Below are positions 1-8,262 of a stretch of DNA of 40,068 nt, one piece after another. Origin of the DNA: Paenibacillus taichungensis (lineage in GTDB: Bacteria; Bacillota; Bacilli; Paenibacillales; Paenibacillaceae); contig NZ_QEVW01000013.1 in assembly GCF_003287275.1 (NCBI RefSeq), positions 1-40,068 on the forward strand, read 5' to 3'. The notes under the pieces were generated by a model that was given only the letters and a program-made list of their open reading frames with translations, searched no databases and had not been told where the DNA came from. The translations under genes were made by a program, and so were the position numbers. How positions within the stretch are numbered: position 1 is the stretch's first letter; each line of letters opens with the position of its first letter.

Positions 1-158
1 CGTCATGGGTAGTTTTTGATCATTTCCATACGTTCAGGAGGGGACAGTGTGAAATAGCGATGTCCTGATCACTTCGTTGGACAGACAGAGTAGACAGACA
101 GTGAAAAAATGGCCACCGCCCGGGAACGACCTTTCTTCATATACATTTCCGAACTGAC

Positions 159-1805
159 TTACTTGACCGGCCCCATCCAGGTTGAGATCGTCTTCTGCTG
201 GTGCGGCAACGGCGGTTTCAACTTCCCGTTATCGACCAAATGCTTCAAAATATAAGCGACAAGCCGGCCTCCGCCGGTGTTGCCTCTCACCATGTAAGCA
301 AGCTGTGGCTCCAAATGCTTCGGCTGATTTTGCAGGAACAGCTTGAGCATTTTGTCGTAGAGCTTACTGACAGCAGGCGCATACAGAGCGGACAAATCCG
401 GCATTGCCTTGTTCAACCGATTCAACGTTTGCGGAGAGTCGATCCAAACCGCATTGAACTTGTACCCCTCCTCCGTCTTACGGATGTACCCCTTCTCCAG
501 CAGGAACGAATATTGCTCGCTGTTCTCTTCGTTGTCGGGCAGTTCCCCTTGTTGGAACGCATGACAAATCTCGACATTCCGGTATTCCAGGAAACGCCAA
601 TCCATCTGGCGGTCACTCCAGTAAGTATTGAATTGCCACAAGTATAAGGGAGTGTCTTCGACGTAGCGGAGCGACGGACCGAAGGTGACGTAACTACTCA
701 AATCAAAACCCGGATCGGCATTGTGGCTCCGGTTTAACGCTGCATAGGCAATATACTGACCTCCGTCCTTTCGCATTGGTGCGACCGCATCGAAGTTTTC
801 GCCCGCCGGCATGCTCCGCCAAGATTGCTCCTCGACGTTCTTGGGCAGCAAGGTCCAGAGCAGGAAGTTATAGTCGCCGTCCGGAACGTACACTCCGCTA
901 TCCTCGACTTGCCGGCGAACTTCCATTAACGCGTCAAAATGAACATCGGCCACTTCGGCGGCGCAATCTTGCCAAAATTGATGACCGGCTACGGCCAACT
1001 CGAAGAGGTCCCAGACGATGGTATTGCTTTGATATTTGCCGGGAGAGGGTTGGATGAGAAAATTGTAATCGGCCAGGTGCCGGACTTCGCCTTCTAGCAA
1101 AGACGGTGGCATTCCGAGCTCCTCCGCGATTTGATGTACGGTACGCGCCTTGTGATAAGCCGCGTAAACGATATTTTGCGCCAAGGCGCGTCCAAGAAAA
1201 TCGTTGGTTTCGCCCAGTCTGCCGGCCGAACCGGAATGGCCCATTTCCCCCATGCTGACCGGATTGACACTTAAAGTTCCTGTTGCACGCATACGTTTCA
1301 TCCCTTTCCGTAACTTCTTTTTAGCCTCGCTCAAATGCCACTTCACTGTGTTGACAGGAATGTTCAGAGCAATCGCGATATCGCCGATTTTAAGCTCGTC
1401 GTAGTAATGCATGACCACGATCCGGCGATGGATGTCGGACAGGAACGCGACTTCTCGGCGCAGCTCGCGGTAAGCTTCGGTTACCAGCAGCCGGTCAAGC
1501 GGCTCCCGGGAAGGGGCGGCAGACAGTTCGGACATGCCGTTGATTTCGATCGCTTGGGGAGCGTGCGCACGCTTTTTCAACCAATTCACCCAAGTGTATC
1601 GGGCAACCGTCCAGACGTAAGCGTCAAGGCTTCTAATGTCCCGCACCCCGGAGAAGGATTTCAACAACTGCAGCATAATCTCCTGAGCCAGATCCTCCGC
1701 CTCGGCCCGCTGCTTGACCCGGTTTAACGCAAAACCGAAAATCGGTTTGACATAGCTCCGAATCGCTTCCGCCGCTTCTTTTCCGTTTTTACTAATTGAA
1801 TCCAT
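159..1805 (-). CDS. ECF-type RNA polymerase sigma factor with a ~350-residue C-terminal extension
   Basis: Probably directs RNA polymerase to a specific promoter set. Residues ~10-75 look like sigma region 2 (AEDLAQEIMLQLLKSF; LDAYVWTVARYTWVNWLKKR) and ~105-165 like region 4 with a helix-turn-helix (KIGDIAIALNIPVNTVKWHLSEAKKKL). A normal ECF sigma factor ends near residue 170-200; this one runs to 548. The extension opens with a possible second winged helix at ~215-265 (HKARTVHQIAEELGMPPSLL) followed by a soluble region rich in Trp, Tyr and acidic residues that I do not recognise. No membrane segment is visible. The start at 1805 is chosen because GGAGG lies 6 nt upstream; an in-frame ATG 21 nt further upstream lacks a site. 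A TATAAT-like -10 lies at 1842-1847 on the minus strand. The extension may hold the control that an anti-sigma factor usually supplies; that is inference. Sigma assignment is firm, regulon unknown. Confidence 0.85.
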   Translation of the reverse strand: MDSISKNGKEAAEAIRSYVKPIFGFALNRVKQRAEAEDLAQEIMLQLLKSFSGVRDIRSLDAYVWTVARYTWVNWLKKRAHAPQAIEINGMSELSAAPSREPLDRLLVTEAYRELRREVAFLSDIHRRIVVMHYYDELKIGDIAIALNIPVNTVKWHLSEAKKKLRKGMKRMRATGTLSVNPVSMGEMGHSGSAGRLGETNDFLGRALAQNIVYAAYHKARTVHQIAEELGMPPSLLEGEVRHLADYNFLIQPSPGKYQSNTIVWDLFELAVAGHQFWQDCAAEVADVHFDALMEVRRQVEDSGVYVPDGDYNFLLWTLLPKNVEEQSWRSMPAGENFDAVAPMRKDGGQYIAYAALNRSHNADPGFDLSSYVTFGPSLRYVEDTPLYLWQFNTYWSDRQMDWRFLEYRNVEICHAFQQGELPDNEENSEQYSFLLEKGYIRKTEEGYKFNAVWIDSPQTLNRLNKAMPDLSALYAPAVSKLYDKMLKLFLQNQPKHLEPQLAYMVRGNTGGGRLVAYILKHLVDNGKLKPPLPHQQKTISTWMGPVK

Positions 1806-1826
1806 TTTTTGCCTCCATAGTTGCAT

Positions 1827-2206
1827 CTGTAATTCCTGACAATTATATAGTGTGCCAGGCGAAATAAAGGTTGGGATTATTTTTAAAAAATTTGGGCATC
1901 CTAATGGATCACTTCATACATGTATAATTACAAACATCATTTAAATGGTTAAAGAGATGTTATGAACTTTTTGTTAAACAAGTTGAAGTTTGCTTTAGAT
2001 GTAAAGGTCTCACTTTTAGTATATAAAGATACTTCTTTTCCGTTCAACTATGGGGGGATACAAACTAGGAGCACGAGCCGAAGTCCTTCTTCGGGTTCTT
2101 GGGGTACCCCTTCGTTCCGTAGTTAACCAGGAGTGGTCTCGATTAATTATTCTAATGCATAATAGAGGTTCATTAAGCTAACGGGAAACATTAGTGCAAA
2201 AAGCAT
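1827..2206. other. Gene-free stretch with a short GC-rich island
   Basis: I find no convincing gene. The left part (1860-2050) is AT-rich and holds a possible minus-strand -10 for the sigma gene at 1842-1847. A compact GC-richer island at ~2070-2130 contains two small palindromes (CCGAAG..CTTCGGG and GGGGTACCCC). It is followed at ~2167-2195 by CATTAAGCTAACGGG and a related ACATTAGT. This could be worn-down mobile-element or repeat DNA, but no transposase reading frame or clear terminal repeat is present. Confidence 0.35.
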
Positions 2207-2244
2207 GGAGCAGACTGCAAATTGGCAGGCTGCTCCTTTTTTTT
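2207..2244. terminator. Hairpin terminator at the 3' end of the AraC gene
   Basis: GGAGCAG (2207-2213) pairs with CTGCTCC (2230-2236), and an inner CTGC/GCAG lengthens the stem. A run of eight T follows on the plus strand and overlaps the TAA stop of the minus-strand AraC gene. In the minus direction the stem is followed only by ATGCTTTTTGC, so it is best read as bidirectional or stronger for plus-strand transcription. Confidence 0.6.
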
Positions 2245-3148
2245 ATAACATTCTGGATAACTTCCGGTATTCCCGAGGTGAAATGCCTTCATATTTGCGG
2301 AACATGCGGCTGAAATAATGAATGTCCGGGTAACCACTTTGTACACCGACAGCCTCAATGGAATGATCGGTTTCCCGCAATAGTTTGCGTGCCTCGCTTA
2401 GGCGGATGGATTGAATGTATTCGTTGGGCGGCATGCCCGCAGTCTGTTTGAACAATTTGGCCATGTGATCCACACTCAGGTTCAATTGTTTGGCGATGCC
2501 CGAATTGGTCCACGGGTCGGATGGGGAGACTTCTATACGTTTCATGAGTTCGAGCAGCTTCTCCCCGTGTACCGAATCATGGCGTGACGACCTTCGCCAG
2601 GATGAACGCAGCAGATGCGTCAATATTTGCAGCATCAAGCCTTTGCATACCAGTTCATATCCCGGTGGGCGCATCGTAAATTCATGTACCAATTGCTCCA
2701 TAAGCTGCACGGTAGCTGGAGAAGGGGTATACACCGGGTTGATAGATAGCGGCGTCATGCCCTCTGCGCAAGCTTCCACTGCGAATTTGTGGTGCAGAAC
2801 AGTCTCTTCGTTAACAACCATATCTGCCTCGGTCTGAATGGTCAATTCGTTGAAGAAATCAAAATGAATGCCAATGAAACGTGCTTCCGGGCTCGAAACC
2901 ACCTCATTCTGATGATAGACACCGGCAGGCAGCATGATGAGCTGACCTGCCTTCAAAATATGGTGCTTATCCTTCATATAAGTTGCAGCTTCACCTTGAG
3001 AGACGTACAGAAGTTCAAAATCATACAAACGCCGCTTTGGCAGTTTACCTGGAGGAAGGCTCTGGAACTGAGCATAATGCACGTTGGGAGACCATTCCTT
3101 GTAAGTGGCGTTTCGTTGCAGAGGATGTATCGCTTGTTGGAAAGACAT
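2243..3148 (-). CDS. AraC family transcriptional regulator with an N-terminal cupin-like sensor
   Basis: A DNA-binding regulator of 301 residues. The N-terminal part is cupin-like (YDFELLYVSQGEAATY; KAGQLIMLPAGVYH) and probably binds a sugar or sugar derivative. The C-terminal ~100 residues carry two helix-turn-helix units ending in the AraC signature (GYPDIHYFSRMFRKYEG). The start at 3148 follows AGGAG 9 nt upstream; an in-frame ATG at 3169 overlaps this ribosome binding site and has none of its own. It is divergent from the CBM9-like/isomerase/oxidoreductase operon across 186 bp, the usual arrangement of an AraC activator and its target. The effector is unknown. Confidence 0.92.
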   Translation of the reverse strand: MSFQQAIHPLQRNATYKEWSPNVHYAQFQSLPPGKLPKRRLYDFELLYVSQGEAATYMKDKHHILKAGQLIMLPAGVYHQNEVVSSPEARFIGIHFDFFNELTIQTEADMVVNEETVLHHKFAVEACAEGMTPLSINPVYTPSPATVQLMEQLVHEFTMRPPGYELVCKGLMLQILTHLLRSSWRRSSRHDSVHGEKLLELMKRIEVSPSDPWTNSGIAKQLNLSVDHMAKLFKQTAGMPPNEYIQSIRLSEARKLLRETDHSIEAVGVQSGYPDIHYFSRMFRKYEGISPREYRKLSRML

Positions 3149-3259
3149 GAATCCTATCTCCTTTTTCAATGAGATTGGCCCAAATAGATCTAATTAAAAC
3201 TGAACGGAATTGTGCAAATAATCTCTTTATCTCCTAAATAAATGATCACGTAAGTTATT

Positions 3260-3265
3260 TATAAT
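3260..3265 (+). promoter_or_regulatory. Putative -10 (TATAAT) of the sugar operon
   Basis: TATAAT lies 70 bp before the CBM9-like gene. The position 17 bp upstream (AATAAA) does not resemble a -35, which fits a promoter needing an activator such as the divergent AraC protein. Confidence 0.4.
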
Positions 3266-3334
3266 ATATGTATTATCACATGTTCTTACGAGAGAGACAA
3301 CATCACGGATTAAGCTAAAAAGGAGAGGATTAAA

Positions 3335-3976
3335 ATGCGCTCTCTCCCTGTGGATCGGAGCACCAGTTATTGCTGCGAACCACTCAGATCAGCTGCACAC
3401 CATGGATTCCCCTCGGCTGCGGATTGGGAACGATGTATTCCAGTGGAACTGGTGGACACGGTAACAGGCAGACCACCTCATCAATCCACGGAAGTCCGTT
3501 TTGGCTGGAGTCCCGAATACTTGCATATTCGCTTTGTATGCCAGGATGATTACGTCGTATCTGATTTCACGGAAAGGGATCAGCCATTGTATGAGCAGGA
3601 TGTGGTTGAACTGTTCATTGATGAACAGGGCGATGGCAGGAACTACATCGAGTTGGAGGTAAGCCCGCACAACGTGGTTTTTGATGCACTCATCCACAAT
3701 AACGGCGAAGGTTCTGAATTGAAGGTAGATGTAACCTGGCAGCTGGAGGGGTTGCAAACGGCTGTGGAAGTGGATCATCAGGGCCGTCGGGTGTATGTGA
3801 TCCATATTCCAGCGAGTAACTTCAAGGCGCCCCTGACTAAAGGGGTATGCTGGAGGGTCAACATTTACCGTATTGATGAGAATGTGCAGGGAGATCGGGA
3901 GTATCAGGCATGGCAGCCCACAGGGGCTATAAACTTTCATTTGCCTGCCCGGTTTGGTCATTTTCAATTAGGATAG
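3335..3976 (+). CDS. CBM9-like carbohydrate-binding protein, no signal peptide
   Basis: 213 residues with the beta-sandwich pattern of CBM9-like/DOMON-type proteins (EVRFGWSPEYLHIRFVCQDD; EQDVVELFIDEQGDGRNYIE; NVVFDALIHNNG; GVCWRVNIYRID; AWQPTGAINFHLPARFG). These match the family segment by segment, including the final P-T-x-x-x-F-H-x-P-x-x-F-G motif. There is no signal peptide or membrane segment, so it should act inside the cell. AAGGAG lies 8 nt before the ATG. First gene of a three-gene operon with a sugar isomerase/epimerase and an oxidoreductase, 50 bp ahead of the second gene. A role in binding or modifying an imported sugar is inference; no catalytic function is claimed. Confidence 0.8.
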   Translation: MRSLPVDRSTSYCCEPLRSAAHHGFPSAADWERCIPVELVDTVTGRPPHQSTEVRFGWSPEYLHIRFVCQDDYVVSDFTERDQPLYEQDVVELFIDEQGDGRNYIELEVSPHNVVFDALIHNNGEGSELKVDVTWQLEGLQTAVEVDHQGRRVYVIHIPASNFKAPLTKGVCWRVNIYRIDENVQGDREYQAWQPTGAINFHLPARFGHFQLG

Positions 3977-4026
3977 CTACGCGATGCTGAAGAACAGGTA
4001 GTCATATTTTGAAGGAGGGAATTGGT

Positions 4027-4875
4027 ATGAAAAAAGGGATTAACATATGGTCGTTTCCAGGAGATGCTTCTATTGCGGATTGTATTCAGACGGCGAAGCA
4101 AGCTGGCTTTGAGGGGATTGAACTTTCGCTTAATGGAGAAGGCGAGCTGAGTCTGTCTGCCTCGGATCAGGAGGTTCGTGATATTCAGGGACGTCTCGAA
4201 GAGGCTGGCCTCGAAATTGCGGGACTTGCAACCGGATTGTACTGGGATTATCCGATGACGAGTGCTCATCCGGAGATTCGCACGAAAGCACTGGATGTGT
4301 GTAAAAAACAGCTGGAGCTTGCCGCGGCATTTGGTGTGGATACCATTTTGGTCATTCCGGGTGCGGTGGGTGTGGACTTTATTCCAGACAGCGAAGTAAC
4401 AGATTATGAAGTTGCCTATGAACGGGCACAAGAAGCCCTTGTGCATCTGCTGCCGTATGCGGAAAGTGCCGGAGTATCGATTGGTATTGAGAACGTATGG
4501 AACAAATTCTTGGTGTCGCCGCTAGAGCTGCGTACCTTTATTGATTCTTTTAATTCGGATTATATAGGTTCGTATTTCGATGTGGGCAATGTCGTACAGA
4601 ACGGTTACCCGGAGCAGTGGGTTCGCATTCTGGGTCATCGGATCAAGAAGGTGCACTTTAAGGATTACCGTCGTCAAGCGGGAGGACTTCATGGATTTGT
4701 GGATCTGCTGGCTGGAGATGTGAATTATCCGGCGGTGATGCAGGCATTACAAGCCATTGGTTACGACAACTATGTGACTGCTGAGATGATTCCGCCTTAC
4801 ACTCATCATTCGAAGCAGATCATATTTAATACATCCAAAGCGATGGATGCCATTCTTGGACGTTCTCAGGAATAG
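4027..4875 (+). CDS. Sugar phosphate isomerase/epimerase, xylose isomerase-like TIM barrel
   Basis: 282 residues, the normal family size. It resembles the AP-endonuclease-2 type TIM barrels that isomerise or epimerise sugars, keto-sugars or inositol derivatives with a divalent metal. Expected metal-site residues are present: E155 in GIENVWN, D185 in SYFDVGNV, H210 in VHFKDYR and E253 in TAEMIPPY. The ATG at 4027 follows AAGGAGGG by 7 nt; an upstream TTG in frame overlaps that site and is unlikely. It sits between a CBM9-like protein and a Gfo/Idh/MocA dehydrogenase, a pairing common in catabolism of unusual sugars and inositols. Exact substrate cannot be read from sequence. Confidence 0.9.
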   Translation: MKKGINIWSFPGDASIADCIQTAKQAGFEGIELSLNGEGELSLSASDQEVRDIQGRLEEAGLEIAGLATGLYWDYPMTSAHPEIRTKALDVCKKQLELAAAFGVDTILVIPGAVGVDFIPDSEVTDYEVAYERAQEALVHLLPYAESAGVSIGIENVWNKFLVSPLELRTFIDSFNSDYIGSYFDVGNVVQNGYPEQWVRILGHRIKKVHFKDYRRQAGGLHGFVDLLAGDVNYPAVMQALQAIGYDNYVTAEMIPPYTHHSKQIIFNTSKAMDAILGRSQE

Positions 4876-4932
4876 ATACGGATAACAACAATTATACGAT
4901 ATATAATCTATATTTTTGTGGGAGGTAGAAAC

Positions 4933-5943
4933 ATGTTAAAAGTGGGATTGATCGGTTTTGGGTTTATGGGACGTATGCATTTTGATAACTATGTACGCCT
5001 TGCCTCAGAAGGGGAACCCGTGGAATTGGTAGCCATCTGCGATCTGAGAATAGAGGAACTGAAGAACGGTAAAGCAGCCGGCAACATGGCGACAGAGCAA
5101 GAGGTATATGATCTCACACCTTATCGTTTGTACGACAACATTGACGCGATGCTGGAACAAGAAGAACTGGATATCATTGATATTACGCTGCCTACGCCAC
5201 TGCATGCTGAATTAACGTGTTCGTTGCTGGAAAAGGGCATGCATGTGCTGTGTGAGAAGCCGGTTGCGCGCCATTCGGCGGAAGGCTGGAAGATGGCAGA
5301 GACAGCCAAAGCGACTGGGAAAACACTGATGATTGGTCAATGTTTACGCTTCTGGCCAGCCTATGCCTATCTGAAATCCGTAGTAGAAGACGGGCGTTAT
5401 GGAGCGGTCAACGCAGGTTATTTCTTCAGGGGTTCAGGTTTGCCTCAAGAGTGGTTTTTGGATGGGGAGAAAAGCGGTGGCTGCATTTTAGATATGCACA
5501 TACATGATGCCGATATTATCCACTGGGTGTTTGGCAAACCGGATCACGTATCCACGCTGGCTCGCAACGTCATTCCGGGAAGCGGTTATGATACCGTATC
5601 CACCAATTATGTATACCCTGACGGAAAAGTGCTGAATGCCCAAGCTGACTGGACGCTGGGGGGAGACTATGGCTTCTCCATGACGTATCGCGTTAATTTG
5701 GAGCAGGGGAATCTGGTCTTTGAGAATGGTGAGCTAAAAGTAAATCCGAACGATGCTCCCGGCTTCGTCGCTGAGCTATCACCCGACTCGGGATATTATC
5801 ACCAACTCAAATATTTTATCCAGTCTGTTCAAGCAGGTAAGCCTGTATCTGTATGTACACCGGAGAGCGCAACAGGCACGCTTGAGTTAATTGAAGCCGA
5901 GATGCGCTCGGCGGATGAGCGTGGCGCATTGGTTTCAGTATAG
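4933..5943 (+). CDS. Gfo/Idh/MocA family NAD(P)-dependent oxidoreductase
   Basis: 336 residues. The N-terminal Rossmann fold has the dinucleotide motif GFGFMG at residues 8-13. The family EKP motif is at 108-110 (LCEKPVARHS), and the active-site helix DMHIHDADIIHW begins at residue 187. It should oxidise or reduce a sugar or polyol using NAD(P). The ATG at 4933 follows GGGAGG; an in-frame GTG at 4918 overlaps it. Last gene of the operon, 57 bp after the isomerase and 65 bp before a strong terminator. Together the two enzymes could oxidise and isomerise one sugar, but the substrate is unknown. Confidence 0.93.
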   Translation: MLKVGLIGFGFMGRMHFDNYVRLASEGEPVELVAICDLRIEELKNGKAAGNMATEQEVYDLTPYRLYDNIDAMLEQEELDIIDITLPTPLHAELTCSLLEKGMHVLCEKPVARHSAEGWKMAETAKATGKTLMIGQCLRFWPAYAYLKSVVEDGRYGAVNAGYFFRGSGLPQEWFLDGEKSGGCILDMHIHDADIIHWVFGKPDHVSTLARNVIPGSGYDTVSTNYVYPDGKVLNAQADWTLGGDYGFSMTYRVNLEQGNLVFENGELKVNPNDAPGFVAELSPDSGYYHQLKYFIQSVQAGKPVSVCTPESATGTLELIEAEMRSADERGALVSV

Positions 5944-6008
5944 TAGGAGCAGGTTTGACGAATGTAACAAACTTTACCGTACAGGTAATATGGATTGAAC
6001 AATGAAGA

Positions 6009-6050
6009 GGGGCTGTCCCGTGGTCATGAATATGACGGGACGCCCCTTTT
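6009..6050 (+). terminator. Rho-independent terminator of the sugar operon
   Basis: GGGGC (6009-6013) and GTCCCGT (6015-6021) pair with ACGGGAC (6035-6041) and GCCCC (6042-6046), with one bulged T, followed by TTTT. The GGCTGTCC core is shared with the terminator at 26069. Confidence 0.85.
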
Positions 6051-6113
6051 GAGCATCAATGTTATGGCTTGTCCCGCTCGTTTACGATTCCGGTTTGAGC
6101 AGAGGGTAGAGCG

Positions 6114-6309
6114 CTAACGAATCGGAGACACGTTATTCAGGAGTTTAAAGCAGCTACGGAAATCTAAGGAACCTGAGACACGCTAGTTTAAAATTTGGGG
6201 CTGGTTAATAGCGTTAATCGTCACATATTTAGGAAATAGCGTGTCTGGTATTCCTTACAATTATGAAAGAGGGGCGGGGGGGCATATAAGACGTCCTAGG
6301 TTCCTTAGA
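6114..6309. repeat. Dispersed intergenic repeat, copy A (four related units)
   Basis: Four related ~20-26 bp units lie in this otherwise gene-free stretch. Unit 1 is direct at 6114-6138 (CTAACGAATCGGAGACACG, then TTATTC). Unit 2 is direct at 6164-6189 (CTAAGGAACCTGAGACACG, then CTAGTTT). Unit 3 is inverted at 6233-6258 and reads GTAAGGAATACCAGACACG on the minus strand. Unit 4 is inverted at 6291-6309 and reads CTAAGGAACCTAGGACGT. The same core returns at 26168. A G-rich run (GGGGCGGGGGGG) is at ~6271-6282. No protein is encoded here. Confidence 0.7.
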
Positions 6310-6369
6310 ATAAGAAGCAAGGCTCCTAAACTTTTGCCCGAGTCCACCGCCATAAGCAGTAATTATCCT

Positions 6370-8010
6370 TTACGATCCAACAACCCGCCAGTTATTCGCC
6401 TGCTCCACTGTTAGTGGTTGATTTCTGCGAATATAATCCTCCACCAGTGCCGCCATATCCGTGGCGCCTTCGTGAAGTACCTTTTTGCCCGGATACATCG
6501 CATAATCACCGCCACCTGCTGCGCGATAACTGTTCATCACTACAGAATACGTCGCGTCCATCGCAACAGGTATGCCCTCGCGTTCCAGCTTCACCACACG
6601 ACTTCCCACAGGTTTGGAGATATCCAGCTCATATTCGACGCCCGCCCACATGTCATAATTATAATGCTGTGGCTTCGGCTGCATGTAAGCAGGATTAACG
6701 ACTACTTCGCCTGAAGCCTCCACTTCAAAGTAACGTGCCGTTTGCTCCAATGCATCCCGAATGTCCTGACCACGAAGCTCCAGCATCGTCAGTGTATTGG
6801 GATAGATAAAGTTGGACAACACATCCCGAACGGTAATGAGGGAACCAAACCCACGGGCTTCTTCGCTAAGTAATGCGGTATTGGAGATTTGAGCTCCCGT
6901 TGCTTCCATCTGCACCTGATGTACAAAAGTAATGAAGGGATGCGCCGCGAGCCGCAATGCGGCAGGATCGGTGATGGATAAGTCTCCGGCCACCTGGCCA
7001 ATCGGCTGATCCAGCCATGCCTGTGCTTTTGCTTCCAACTCGTCCGTCAGTTTCATAACAGCCGAATCGGGCTGTACATCACTATTTTCATTCAAGAGCA
7101 ACAAGCAAGCCTGTTTTCCTGCAATCTGCCACTTTCCATTCGATAACCGGTCCAACTCAATGGATACATGACCCGCACCGTTCCCGCTAAATCCAGGCTG
7201 AACAACGGTCACACCATGTATTTCGGCGGTAAGCTGACGGTGTTGATGTCCGGTAAGAAGAACGTCAATCCCTTCAATGTCACGGCAGATCGCATACGCC
7301 TGATTTTCACCAGTTAACCGCTCAGCAGGTTCGCCTGTCTCCAGGTCACTCTCAAAACCACCATGGTAACTGACCACAAGCACATCCGGCTGTTCATGCT
7401 CACGAATATAACCAACCCACGCACGAATAGTCTCCAAAGCATCAAGGAACTGTAAACCTTCTATATTTTTCGGATGCTCCCAATTCGGAATATAGTGCGT
7501 CGTTGCGCCCAGCAAAGCAATTTTAACGCCTGAAGACAAAGTTTTGACCAGATAGGGAGGACCGAAGGCGGGTATGCCTGCTCCAGAAGGTGTAGTGTGT
7601 GGTGCCTTTTCGTCAGGCTTTCCTTCATTAACAATATTTGCGGATAGCCAAGGGAAATGGGAGTCTTCAACGGCTTTGCGCAGTAAGTCCTGGCCGTAGT
7701 TGAATTCATGATTGCCCATCACGGCTGCATCATAACCCAGTTCATTCAGAACATTAATGAAGGGATGCACTTCGCGATCTGAAACAAAGGACGCAGCATA
7801 CGAGGCCAAAGGAGAGCCCTGCAACAGATCACCGTTATCCACGAGTAGCAGTTCGGGTGAACGCTCTCGTTCACGCCGGATCAGCGAAGCAAGCAAAGCA
7901 AGTCCGGCTGGGCGATAGGCATTGGTATTGTAATGTATGGGACGAATGGCCCCATGAAGGTCACTGGTTACCATGATGTCGAAGTTTGCCGTAGTTGTTA
8001 TGGATGTCAT
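6370..8010 (-). CDS. 5'-nucleotidase/2',3'-cyclic phosphodiesterase-like metallophosphatase, cytosolic
   Basis: 546 residues. The N-terminal calcineurin-like phosphoesterase domain shows the metal motifs in order: SDLHG (~16-20), VDNGD, GNHEFNYG, SYHGG and LTGHQHRQ. The C-terminal 5'-nucleotidase domain (from ~340) ends with the substrate-site motif NSYRAAGGGDYAM. It should hydrolyse phosphate from nucleotides or related esters. Unlike UshA-type enzymes there is no signal peptide, so it is probably cytoplasmic like B. subtilis YunD, though longer. AGGAG lies 8 nt before the ATG. It is divergent from a phosphonate/phosphate-type ABC importer, which suggests a role in phosphorus salvage; that link is inferred from context only. 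Confidence 0.92.
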   Translation of the reverse strand: MTSITTTANFDIMVTSDLHGAIRPIHYNTNAYRPAGLALLASLIRRERERSPELLLVDNGDLLQGSPLASYAASFVSDREVHPFINVLNELGYDAAVMGNHEFNYGQDLLRKAVEDSHFPWLSANIVNEGKPDEKAPHTTPSGAGIPAFGPPYLVKTLSSGVKIALLGATTHYIPNWEHPKNIEGLQFLDALETIRAWVGYIREHEQPDVLVVSYHGGFESDLETGEPAERLTGENQAYAICRDIEGIDVLLTGHQHRQLTAEIHGVTVVQPGFSGNGAGHVSIELDRLSNGKWQIAGKQACLLLLNENSDVQPDSAVMKLTDELEAKAQAWLDQPIGQVAGDLSITDPAALRLAAHPFITFVHQVQMEATGAQISNTALLSEEARGFGSLITVRDVLSNFIYPNTLTMLELRGQDIRDALEQTARYFEVEASGEVVVNPAYMQPKPQHYNYDMWAGVEYELDISKPVGSRVVKLEREGIPVAMDATYSVVMNSYRAAGGGDYAMYPGKKVLHEGATDMAALVEDYIRRNQPLTVEQANNWRVVGS

Positions 8011-8166
8011 TTTACAATCTCCTCTAAATATATAAGTTTAAACATATCAAATCACAGGTCATTCTAGCGGCAGAGTACAAGGATATTCACCATTTATACT
8101 TGTATTATCAACCGTAATGAGGCTATTCTAACAGATCAAAGCCGCTCTGACAGCCTGACAGGAAAC

Positions 8167-8220
8167 TTTACAAAACTCCAAATTTCGTTTCACATCGCGG
8201 TAATATTCGACGACTATAGT
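8167..8220 (+). promoter_or_regulatory. Candidate PHO box and -10 of the phn operon
   Basis: TTTACA (8167-8172) and TTCACA (8189-8194) start 22 bp apart, two turns of the 11-bp PhoP repeat. CTGACA at 8155 is 12 bp upstream. A -10 TATAGT lies at 8215-8220 with no recognisable -35. Taking the transcription start near 8227, the hexamers sit at about -60 and -38, the window PhoP occupies in Bacillus. The middle repeat near 8178 is degenerate, so this is tentative. Confidence 0.35.
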
Positions 8221-8262
8221 AGACAAGTAATGAAAAATAGAAACTCTTTGGAGGGTGTTCGC

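Noticed and set aside
1827..2242. Intact insertion sequence between sigma and AraC genes
   Set aside because: No transposase frame, no clear terminal inverted repeats or target duplication.
6010..6370. CRISPR array or riboswitch in the repeat-rich stretch after the sugar operon
   Set aside because: Units are few, imperfect, unevenly spaced and in both orientations, unlike a CRISPR; no conserved riboswitch core was recognised.
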